This document shows positions 1 to 5,721 of a DNA stretch of 6,205 nucleotides, piece after piece. The stretch is from the NCBI GenBank assembly GCA_029561505.1, contig JAKQXK010000462.1, forward strand, positions 1 through 6,205. The letters run 5' to 3'. The position numbers were made by a program, and so were the translations under genes. The notes beneath the pieces were generated by a model. The model saw only the letters and a program-made list of their open reading frames with translations, did not search any database and was not told where the DNA came from. This DNA is from Spirochaetota bacterium (lineage in GTDB: Bacteria > Spirochaetota > Leptospiria > Turneriellales > Turneriellaceae). Position 1 is the stretch's first letter; each line of letters opens with the position of its first letter.

Positions 1-585
1 TCCCTCGACGACAACGCATCGGCTGCCTAAAAAGGCATGGTCTTCGATAATTACCGGCAGACCCTGAGGTGGCTCGAGCACCCCGCCTATCCCGACACCA
101 CCTGAAAGGTGTACGTGCTGACCAATTTGCGCACAACTGCCGACGGTGGCCCAGGTATCCACCATTGTACCGCCGCCGACGTAGGCACCAATATTGACAT
201 AAGACGGCATCATGATGGCTCCCGGTTCGAGAAAGCTGCCGTATCGGGCAACCGCAGGCGGTACAACACGCACTTTCTGATCGGCATAATTTTTCTTCGT
301 CGGAATTTTATCCCAATACTCAATATCACCCGAATGGGTTGTTTGCATGCCCATCATAGGAAAATACATGAGAATGGCCTTTTTTACCCAGGCATTGACA
401 CGCCACTCTGCTGTGGCGTTGTCTGCGCTCTGGGGAGGGGTTGCCACCCTGAGTTCGCCACGATCGAGCATTTCAATAATTGCAAGCACCGCCCGACGGG
501 TATCTGCCTCTTCGAGTACCGCCGGGTTAGAATTCTTTTCATCGTATTTTCGTTCGATGAATTCAGGTAACGACGCTTTGTCCAT
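1..585 (-). CDS. dapD: 2,3,4,5-tetrahydropyridine-2,6-dicarboxylate N-succinyltransferase (DapD), C-terminus cut by window edge
   Basis: Transfers succinyl from succinyl-CoA to tetrahydrodipicolinate in the cytoplasm, the first committed step of the succinylase route to meso-diaminopimelate and lysine. 195 codons are visible of about 275 usual for the family; the reading frame is still open at base 1. Residues 1-100 match the helical N-terminal domain (e.g. [19 protein letters not shown], then a WVKKAIL stretch near 66-72). From about residue 106 (VRVVPP) the left-handed beta-helix of hexapeptide repeats begins, with the family signatures [11 protein letters not shown] (126-136), [15 protein letters not shown] (141-155) and [13 protein letters not shown] (160-172). 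Asp143 in MVDT corresponds to an active-site Asp known in the family. The ATG at 585-583 is the only possible start, because an in-frame TGA lies two codons upstream. No good Shine-Dalgarno is visible, so translation is probably coupled to the upstream gene, which ends 3 bases before. The identity is clear from motif similarity. Confidence 0.95.
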   Translation of the reverse strand, partial: MDKASLPEFIERKYDEKNSNPAVLEEADTRRAVLAIIEMLDRGELRVATPPQSADNATAEWRVNAWVKKAILMYFPMMGMQTTHSGDIEYWDKIPTKKNYADQKVRVVPPAVARYGSFLEPGAIMMPSYVNIGAYVGGGTMVDTWATVGSCAQIGQHVHLSGGVGIGGVLEPPQGLPVIIEDHAFLGSRCVVVEG

Positions 586-588
586 AGT

Positions 589-1032
589 TCAAGTAGAGAT
601 TTTTTTGGTTTCAGCGCGCAAAGTAAATTCTGGGTCAACGGCTTTGGGCCACATCATCAGAGACTCAGTGATAATGCCTGCATTCTGTTGCCATATGGTG
701 ATATTGATATCGTAGTTAGTCACATAGTTGCTGCTTCGGTGGCGCCGGTGCGATTTCTGCCACATGAGAATCAAGTGATATATGAGCAGCGAGACGCTAA
801 TTCTAAGCGCTGCGGCCACAAAATGCAAGGCATCGTACTCTGCCGGCGTGAATCGGGTTGTGATGATGCTTCTTTCACCTGACACCCGATTATACTTGCG
901 GGTGACACCCCGCCGCACGGGATTTTTCCGCATTTGAACCCGTAGATTTCTGAGCGCGAGCCGCATGATTCGCCTTTGCTTCTTGCGCCAAAGCCTGGCA
1001 AACATTGTCGGTAGGCAAATGCTCGTGGTCAT
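589..1032 (-). CDS. Small basic protein, probably DUF1564 family (Leptospiraceae-type), function unknown
   Basis: 147 aa. The first 50 residues are very rich in Arg/Lys (RLWRKKQRR, then RKNPVRRGVTRKYNR), followed by a strand-like segment (IITTRFTPAEYDAL, about 56-69), two hydrophobic helices (HFVAAALRISVSLLIYHLILMW, split here as about 70-78 and 79-91), and a tail with NYDINITIW (about 106-114). From memory this order resembles DUF1564 proteins of Leptospira: a basic region, a strand with ribbon-helix-helix flavour, a helix pair ending in a LxxYLLWLE-like segment, then a short beta motif. The similarity is recalled, not computed. The fold could suit DNA or RNA binding, but no function is established. 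ATG at 1032 is chosen; a GTG directly before it (1035) is equally possible, since GGAAG at 1046-1042 lies 6 bases from the GTG and 9 from the ATG. The stop is 3 bases before dapD and in the same frame, so the two are likely co-transcribed. A shorter start at 1005 lacks a ribosome site. Confidence 0.6.
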   Translation of the reverse strand: MTTSICLPTMFARLWRKKQRRIMRLALRNLRVQMRKNPVRRGVTRKYNRVSGERSIITTRFTPAEYDALHFVAAALRISVSLLIYHLILMWQKSHRRHRSSNYVTNYDINITIWQQNAGIITESLMMWPKAVDPEFTLRAETKKIST

Positions 1033-1041
1033 CACTGGATA

Positions 1042-1046
1042 CTTCC
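1042..1046 (-). promoter_or_regulatory. Ribosome binding site of the DUF1564-like gene
   Basis: Reads GGAAG on the minus strand, 6 bases before a GTG (1035) and 9 before the adjoining ATG (1032). It supports initiation at one of these two codons over the internal ATG at 1005, which has no purine-rich site before it. Confidence 0.4.
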
Positions 1047-1070
1047 GAAGGCAGATATTTTTTCCGACCC

Positions 1071-1086
1071 CTTATAGTATATATAC
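1071..1086 (-). promoter_or_regulatory. AT-rich −10-like region and small palindrome in the divergent spacer
   Basis: On the minus strand this reads as overlapping −10-like hexamers TATACT and TATAAG, 35-45 bases before the start of the DUF1564-like gene. It contains a perfect 10-base palindrome, GTATATATAC, at 1077-1086. No convincing −35 hexamer is seen at 16-18 bases. It could be the promoter of the minus-strand pair or a small operator; both readings are tentative because AT-rich palindromes arise easily by chance. Confidence 0.25.
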
Positions 1087-1160
1087 CAGAAAATTGCCCT
1101 TTTTTCTCACGAGTACGTAAAAAAATAGTTAGTCAGTATCCCATAGCGCTGGTCAAGACA

Positions 1161-1169
1161 TGCTATATC
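1161..1169 (+). promoter_or_regulatory. Possible extended −10 element for the M16 peptidase gene
   Basis: TGCTATATC fits an extended −10 (TGnTATAAT-like). Transcription would start near 1176, leaving about 25 bases of leader before the GTG at 1201. That would be too short for initiation at the ATG at 1183, so it agrees with the choice of the GTG. No −35 match is seen. Weak evidence. Confidence 0.2.
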
Positions 1170-1192
1170 AAGAATTTGGTGCATGCATTATC

Positions 1193-1196
1193 GAGG
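1193..1196 (+). promoter_or_regulatory. Ribosome binding site that favours the GTG start of the M16 peptidase
   Basis: GAGG lies 4 bases before the GTG at 1201. The spacing is a little short, but it is the only purine-rich site here; nothing similar precedes the alternative ATG at 1183. Confidence 0.4.
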
Positions 1197-1200
1197 CTTG

Positions 1201-2727
1201 GTGAAGTTTTTTCTGTGGCTGCCGTTTGCAATTTGGTCATCGGCCCCCGATGAAAAGTTCGACATCGCAGCATTCAGACAAAAAACCGAACAAAACATCC
1301 GAAAACGTACGCTACCTAACGGATTGCGTGTCATTCTGATGAGACAACCGTCCAGCCCAACGATCGCCTGCTATCTTAAAATCGGTGTGGGGTCAGCCAA
1401 TGAATCTTTCGATCAGTCGGGTACCGCGCATTTTCTGGAGCACCTGCTCTTCAAGGGTACCGAAAATCTTGGAACGCTCAACTATGCGAAAGAGAAACCC
1501 TACCTCGAGCAAATTGAAGCCGACGGCGAAAGGATTGATACCCTTGAGCGCACATTGCTGAATCCTCTGCTTACCGCCGCGGAGCGCAAATCAACAGAAG
1601 AGAAGCTCTCGAAGTTAACCCGGCGACTGGCCATGTGGCAGTCCGCAGCTCAGAAATTTGTGATCTCTGAAGAAGATTCACAGGCGTATTCTCAGGCCGG
1701 TCAGCTGGGTTACAACGCTTATACCACCACTGACGTGACTAACTATCAGATCAAATTACCTTCAAACCGGCTAGAAATGTGGGCCGAGCTTGAAAGCGCC
1801 CGATTCTTGAACCCCATTTTGCGCGAATTCTACCCCGAGCGCAAAGTGATCAAAGAAGAACGCCGCATGCGCTACGATTCGCGCCCAACCTCACTGCTCT
1901 ATGAACTGTTTCTTAAAACCGCGTTCGGCATGAGCCCTTACGGCAAACCCGTTATTGGGTTTGAAAAAAGCATGCACCGCCTGAGGCTCGGCGAAACGCG
2001 TGATTTTTTCAAACGCAACTATATTCCTTCGCGAATGGTCATAGCCATAGTAGGTGATCTCGATTTCGAGCGATCGTTTGCCATCATAGAGAAATATTTT
2101 GGCCGTCTAAAGGCTCAGCCGACTCCCGAATTTCCACCAACGGTCTACGAACCGCAGCGCGGGCGTCGTATAGCCTGGCTTGAGGCGAAGAATTCGCCGG
2201 CGATGATCATGGGTTGGGCGCGCCCGCCGGTGACGCATGCCGATGACCGGGCGCTCGAAGTGCTTTCGCGCCTGCTGGGTGAGGGGCAGACATCGCGGCT
2301 GGTGAACCGGCTCGTCATCAAAGACAAGATCGCGGGCGATGTAAAAGTGGGGTCATCGACCCCGGGTGAAAAACTCGATACCCAGTTTACTATTTTTGCA
2401 GATGTCTTTGATGCGGCAAATTACTCAGCTGTTGAAAGGGCTATCGATGAAGAACTGCAGAAATTGCGCAACGATGGGCCAAGCGCCGAAGAATTGCAGA
2501 AGATCAAGAATCGCTACGTCGCCGAACTGGTACACACATTGCAGCAAAACGCCGGTCTGGCAGATACGCTGTCTTATTACGAACTTATTCTGCAGGACTA
2601 CGGTAAAATGTTTACAGCACTTGAAGAGATAGAGCAGATCGATGCGGCAAAAATACGCGAGGTGGCCCAGAAGTACTTCAAAGAGACGACAAACACCACC
2701 GTCTATATCAAGCCACTCGACCGTTAA
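1201..2727 (+). CDS. Exported M16 family zinc metallopeptidase (insulinase/pitrilysin-like)
   Basis: 508 aa from the GTG, or 514 from an in-frame ATG at 1183. The GTG is preferred because GAGG precedes it and it gives a compact signal sequence (MKFFLWLPFAIWSSA). The mature N-terminus has the M16 opening RTLPNGLRVIL, then the inverted zinc motif HFLEH (His77, Glu80, His81). The third zinc ligand is probably Glu219 in VIKEERRM. About 137 residues separate His81 from this Glu, against about 76 in classical members. The excess is a charged, helical insertion (about 95-155, with heptad-like LEQIEADGERIDTLE), a probable coiled coil also found in some bacterial M16 proteins. NAYTTTDVTNYQ (about 172-183) is the usual strand after the motif. 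The second half has the inactive M16 domain with EGQTSRLVNRL (about 361-371). It should act in the periplasm, on unknown peptides or misfolded proteins. Many such enzymes are encoded next to an inactive partner subunit; none is present here. It ends 2 bases from the convergent recombinase gene. Confidence 0.92.
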   Translation: MKFFLWLPFAIWSSAPDEKFDIAAFRQKTEQNIRKRTLPNGLRVILMRQPSSPTIACYLKIGVGSANESFDQSGTAHFLEHLLFKGTENLGTLNYAKEKPYLEQIEADGERIDTLERTLLNPLLTAAERKSTEEKLSKLTRRLAMWQSAAQKFVISEEDSQAYSQAGQLGYNAYTTTDVTNYQIKLPSNRLEMWAELESARFLNPILREFYPERKVIKEERRMRYDSRPTSLLYELFLKTAFGMSPYGKPVIGFEKSMHRLRLGETRDFFKRNYIPSRMVIAIVGDLDFERSFAIIEKYFGRLKAQPTPEFPPTVYEPQRGRRIAWLEAKNSPAMIMGWARPPVTHADDRALEVLSRLLGEGQTSRLVNRLVIKDKIAGDVKVGSSTPGEKLDTQFTIFADVFDAANYSAVERAIDEELQKLRNDGPSAEELQKIKNRYVAELVHTLQQNAGLADTLSYYELILQDYGKMFTALEEIEQIDAAKIREVAQKYFKETTNTTVYIKPLDR

Positions 2728-2729
2728 TC

Positions 2730-3635
2730 TCAGCCGCGCCCGTGTGGATGCGCTTTGCGATAAATGTCGAACAGACGTTCTTTCGCCACCTGCGTGTAGT
2801 TCTGTGTGGTCGAGACGCTCGCATGGCCGAGCATTTCTTGCACGTGCCTTATATCCGCACCCGCGTTGAGAAGGTCGGTCGCGAATGAATGCCTGAGGCT
2901 ATGCGGTGAAATGCGTGCATCTAGCCCCAAAGTATTCACGCGCTTTTTAATGAGATAGTGCGCGCCGCGCCGCGTCAGAGCGGTGCCTTTGGCGTTGATA
3001 AAAAGAGCATTCGAGACTTTTGCGTGGCGATAAAGCTGATCAGCCCGAACGGGCAGATACTCCAGCAGCGCCTCACGCGCCGCATTGCCCAGGTACACGA
3101 CGCGGGCCTTACTGCCTTTACCCATCACCGTTATTTCTTCGGGCACGAATTCGAGAGTAATGCGAGAGACATCGAGCGACAGCGCTTCTGAAACGCGCAT
3201 TCCTGATGAATAGATCGTTTCCCACAGAGCTTTGTCGCGCAATGACGTAAAACCATCGGTTACGCCGTCGTCGAGTAAGGCTTCAAGCTCGAGTGGCCGC
3301 AGCGGTCGCGGCAAAAGCCTTTTGTAACGGGCCGCCTTGAGCGATCTTGCGGGGTTCTTGTCTATGAGTTTGCGGCGTTCAAGAAAGCGAAAATATGATT
3401 TAATCGCTGACAACTTGCGCGCCTGGGTGCGGCGTTCGAGAGATTTTTCACGCGCTTTCAGGCTGCCGATGAAAGCATAGACGTCTTCGCCGGATATCTC
3501 ATCGTTCTGAACACCTTCGCGCTCGAGAAAACTGAACCACTGACCGAGATCACGGGCATACGCCGCCCGTGTGTTTGGCGACGCATTCTGTTCAGATTCA
3601 AGAAAATCGGAAAAATCAGAGGCCCATTGCCGCAT
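2730..3635 (-). CDS. xerC: Tyrosine site-specific recombinase, XerC/XerD type
   Basis: 301 aa, the normal Xer length. Residues 1-95 form the SAM-like core-binding domain (NTRAAYARDLGQWFSFLE). The catalytic domain contains the full active set: Arg147 (SGMRVSE), Lys173 (GKGSKARVV), His245 and Arg248 (SPHSLRHSFATDLL), His271 (MLGHASVSTTQ) and nucleophile Tyr280 (TTQNYTQV). Xer enzymes act on a dif site near the terminus to resolve chromosome dimers, usually as a XerC/XerD pair at the FtsK-bearing septum. HVQEMLGHA and the KAHPHG ending lean towards XerC, while SPHSLRHSFATDLLNAGAD is as XerD-like, so the symbol is provisional. An integrase of a mobile element is less likely: there are no attachment repeats, cargo genes or tRNA nearby. 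The ATG at 3635 is forced by an upstream in-frame TAG; no Shine-Dalgarno is seen at a normal distance. It lies 44 bases after the transporter gene and is probably co-transcribed with it. Confidence 0.9.
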   Translation of the reverse strand: MRQWASDFSDFLESEQNASPNTRAAYARDLGQWFSFLEREGVQNDEISGEDVYAFIGSLKAREKSLERRTQARKLSAIKSYFRFLERRKLIDKNPARSLKAARYKRLLPRPLRPLELEALLDDGVTDGFTSLRDKALWETIYSSGMRVSEALSLDVSRITLEFVPEEITVMGKGSKARVVYLGNAAREALLEYLPVRADQLYRHAKVSNALFINAKGTALTRRGAHYLIKKRVNTLGLDARISPHSLRHSFATDLLNAGADIRHVQEMLGHASVSTTQNYTQVAKERLFDIYRKAHPHGRG

Positions 3636-3679
3636 GCTATACTATCGGCAAATGACCTTAACCATGCTGAGCAATCAGT

Positions 3680-4990
3680 TCAGAGTGCCTGGCGCCGTGC
3701 CTTTGCTGCCGAGAAATAGAAAACAACACCTGAAAGCACGAAAATCGAACCGACAACGGGCCCAAAGAGAATCGCGATACGAACTTTCACCTCGGCATTT
3801 GGCACAACGCCCGCCTGGTATCCGATCAGCCAGAGCAGCAACCCCGAGAGTGCTACTGCCACCCCGCGTGATGCCTTGATGCCAAACTTCCACAGCCCAA
3901 AATAGAGACCATCGCGGTTTTCACCGCTCGCGGCCGTGTCGATGTCGGCCGCATCAGCCACATACGAATCAAAGAGCAAAATACAACCGGTAAAGATGCC
4001 ACCCAGAACCGCCGCAACGATGGGCCCTGCGAGCTTGCCTTCGGGAAAAAACGGATAACTGAAGATGGTCATGAGCCCCAGGCCGACGATACCCACGGTT
4101 GCGGGTAGATCTTTGCCGAATTTGTCGGCGAGCGTTACCCACAGCACTACCGAGAGCGACCATACCAGAATAAACACGATCAGAACCAAGGCAAGTTCGT
4201 CTTCGTTCAGTTTGAGAAAGTGATCATAATAGAAGCGAGCCAATGTCGAGTTAATCGCCACCGCGATGTAGGCCAGAAATCCTGCTATAAAGAGAGAAAC
4301 GAAAAACCGGTTGCGTGCTGCGAGCTTCAGGTCACTCGCGAAATTTCGCCCTGGCGCCAGCACCGTGACGCTGTGCGATGTCTTGAGCGATAGCACGCAG
4401 ACGATCACGGCCGCGAAGCAAATCAGCCCCATGACGAGGGCGATCAGTGAAAATGTTTCGGGTTGCGCGGTGCCGGCGTTGCGGCCGCTGCCGATGAAAG
4501 CCGCTGGCACAATGAGCCCCAGAATCAGACCAAGATTGGCAAACAGCAGTCGCGCCGCGAAGATACGTACGCGCACAGCCGCGTCTTTTGAGAGTTCGGC
4601 CGAGATAGCGGCATGCGGTACCGTCACCAGAGTAATGCCAGTGTTCAACAACAGATTCGCGAGCAGCAGCTGCACAAAAATTGCCGCCGTGCCCGCCGCG
4701 GTGTACGGAGTGAATATCCAGAACAAAGACGGAATAATCAGCAGAGCGCCGGCCACCAGAAACGGTTTGCGGTTGCCCCAGCGGCTTTTGAAGGTATCAG
4801 AAAGAGTACCAACGTATGGGTCAACGAAGGCATCCCAGACGAGCGCTGCACCTGCGGCGATCGAAGCAAGATAACTTTCTATCTTGAGCACATCGGTGTA
4901 ATAGATCAATAGCTGCAGGCGTACAAAAAACTCAACCGCAAATATGCCAGATTCGGCGAATGCGTAAAGTGAGAGTGGCAGCAGACGCAT
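3680..4990 (-). CDS. GPH-family (MFS_2, MelB-like) cation-coupled transporter
   Basis: 436 aa with about 12 hydrophobic segments, an inner-membrane protein of the glycoside-pentoside-hexuronide:cation symporter family. The family signature is clear: VWDAFVDPYVGTLSD followed by KSRWGNRKPFL (51-77), the TM2/loop 2-3 motif. Asp53 and Asp57 correspond to the cation-binding Asp55 and Asp59 of E. coli MelB. After TM4, VPHAAISAELS matches the family's P-x-x-A-x-x-x-E/D region, but the position of MelB Asp124 appears to be Thr or Val. GENRDGLYFGLWKFGIKASRG (split: GENRDG 356-361, LYFGLWKFGIK 362-372) is the characteristic C-terminal-half motif. The substrate cannot be read from sequence. The family includes sugar symporters and the lysophospholipid carrier MFSD2A, and its position after a lipid methyltransferase makes a lipid or lipid-precursor substrate plausible. 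The ATG overlaps the previous stop by one base (TAATG), indicating translational coupling; only a weak TGAGAA stands before it. Confidence 0.9.
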   Translation of the reverse strand: MRLLPLSLYAFAESGIFAVEFFVRLQLLIYYTDVLKIESYLASIAAGAALVWDAFVDPYVGTLSDTFKSRWGNRKPFLVAGALLIIPSLFWIFTPYTAAGTAAIFVQLLLANLLLNTGITLVTVPHAAISAELSKDAAVRVRIFAARLLFANLGLILGLIVPAAFIGSGRNAGTAQPETFSLIALVMGLICFAAVIVCVLSLKTSHSVTVLAPGRNFASDLKLAARNRFFVSLFIAGFLAYIAVAINSTLARFYYDHFLKLNEDELALVLIVFILVWSLSVVLWVTLADKFGKDLPATVGIVGLGLMTIFSYPFFPEGKLAGPIVAAVLGGIFTGCILLFDSYVADAADIDTAASGENRDGLYFGLWKFGIKASRGVAVALSGLLLWLIGYQAGVVPNAEVKVRIAILFGPVVGSIFVLSGVVFYFSAAKARRQAL

Positions 4991-5721
4991 TATTTCTCAG
5001 GATAGGTGAACACAACGCGCACCTTCAGACTTTTGCCATCTGCGCCGTTGATGTTTGAAATACCTTCGTATTTCTTAAGGCGACCTGTTTTGGTCTCATA
5101 CCAGAGTTTAATCGGCCGCACGATTTGCCGCAGCAAAACGTTGTCGAGCTCGAGATTCATGCGGCAAAGCTCGCCCGATTCCTGGCGCGCGACGCGAAAG
5201 CGAAAATAGTCCAGTTCGATCGGCACGGCAAAATAGAATGATTTGTTTGTTCCCGCACAAATCTCGTTGAAATTCTCGCGCACGAAATAGTCAAAGCCAC
5301 CATCAAACACCGCAGGTACTGGGGTTTGCACGCGCTTCTCTTTCATCGGCTCATCAGTTTTGCGGCGCGCGTAATATACGGTGCCGCCCGCATCGCGTTT
5401 TATACCTTCGATATAACCATCGCGCACATCGCGCAGCTCGTACGTCGGCTGCGTGCGATTTGGGGTGAAAGTTATAATCTTGCTGGCAAATTCTTTACCC
5501 GCGGCGTCGCGGTATGATACGCGCGAATACGCGTACTTCCCGTCTTTATAAAACTCTGAGTGATTTTCAGAGTAGACGAATTTTCCGGTCGCAAGATCAT
5601 AAGCGTCACCGCGAAATTTCAGCGTGCCCGGCGCTGAAGCCTCAGCGGTGGTCACCAGAAGAATAACCCCATGAAGCAGCGCATTTCTAAAGATTGTCGA
5701 TATACGGTTCAGACTGTCCAT
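4990..5721 (-). CDS. Exported protein of unknown function in a lipid-modification gene cluster
   Basis: 243 aa. Residues 1-30 form a signal peptide: Arg at 6 and 12, hydrophobic ALLHGVILLVTT, and a likely AxA cleavage site near AEA/SA or ASA/PG (28-30). The mature part looks beta-rich, with short alternating strands and many aromatic residues (KFVYSENHSEFY, SFYFAVPIELDYFRFRV), and ends with IKLWYETKTGRLKKYEG (204-220) and VRVVFTY. This resembles periplasmic beta proteins such as DUF3108- or LolB-like folds only in general character; I do not recognise the family. The mature protein has just two cysteines, Cys155 and Cys186, which could form a disulfide. There is no lipobox. ATG at 5721 is chosen over an upstream start at 5856 because GGGGG lies 6 bases before it and it opens directly into the signal peptide. 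It overlaps the end of the methyltransferase gene by 35 bases and its stop overlaps the transporter start, so it is firmly embedded in that operon and probably serves the same envelope-lipid process. Confidence 0.8.
   Translation of the reverse strand: MDSLNRISTIFRNALLHGVILLVTTAEASAPGTLKFRGDAYDLATGKFVYSENHSEFYKDGKYAYSRVSYRDAAGKEFASKIITFTPNRTQPTYELRDVRDGYIEGIKRDAGGTVYYARRKTDEPMKEKRVQTPVPAVFDGGFDYFVRENFNEICAGTNKSFYFAVPIELDYFRFRVARQESGELCRMNLELDNVLLRQIVRPIKLWYETKTGRLKKYEGISNINGADGKSLKVRVVFTYPEK

Noticed and set aside
109..570. Open frame of 153 codons on the plus strand
   Set aside because: It lies wholly opposite dapD, whose minus-strand translation matches the family almost motif for motif; the plus-strand product has no recognisable features.
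1094..1128. T-run / A-run inverted pair (CTTTTTTC ... GTAAAAAAA) as a possible terminator
   Set aside because: The stem would be almost entirely A-T with no G-C rich part, and it sits between divergent starts, where no transcript needs to end.
1005..1253. Open frame of 82 codons on the plus strand across the divergent spacer
   Set aside because: It overlaps the starts of both the DUF1564-like gene and the peptidase, has no ribosome site, and its product has no family character.
2730..3635. Recombinase as the integrase of a mobile element
   Set aside because: The length, full Xer motif set and chromosomal operon context fit a housekeeping Xer protein; no flanking repeats, tRNA or cargo genes are visible.
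3636..3650. −10-like TATAGT/TATAGC just before the recombinase start
   Set aside because: It lies so close to the ATG that the transcript would start inside the gene, and no −35 is found at a proper distance.
3667..3678. Small hairpin CTGA-GCAA-TCAG between the transporter and recombinase genes
   Set aside because: A four-base stem without a following T-run is too weak for a terminator and is expected by chance.
4311..4874. Open frame of 187 codons on the plus strand
   Set aside because: It is antisense to the transmembrane core of the MFS_2 transporter; the Ala/Arg/Ser-rich product is typical of a complement of membrane-protein codons.
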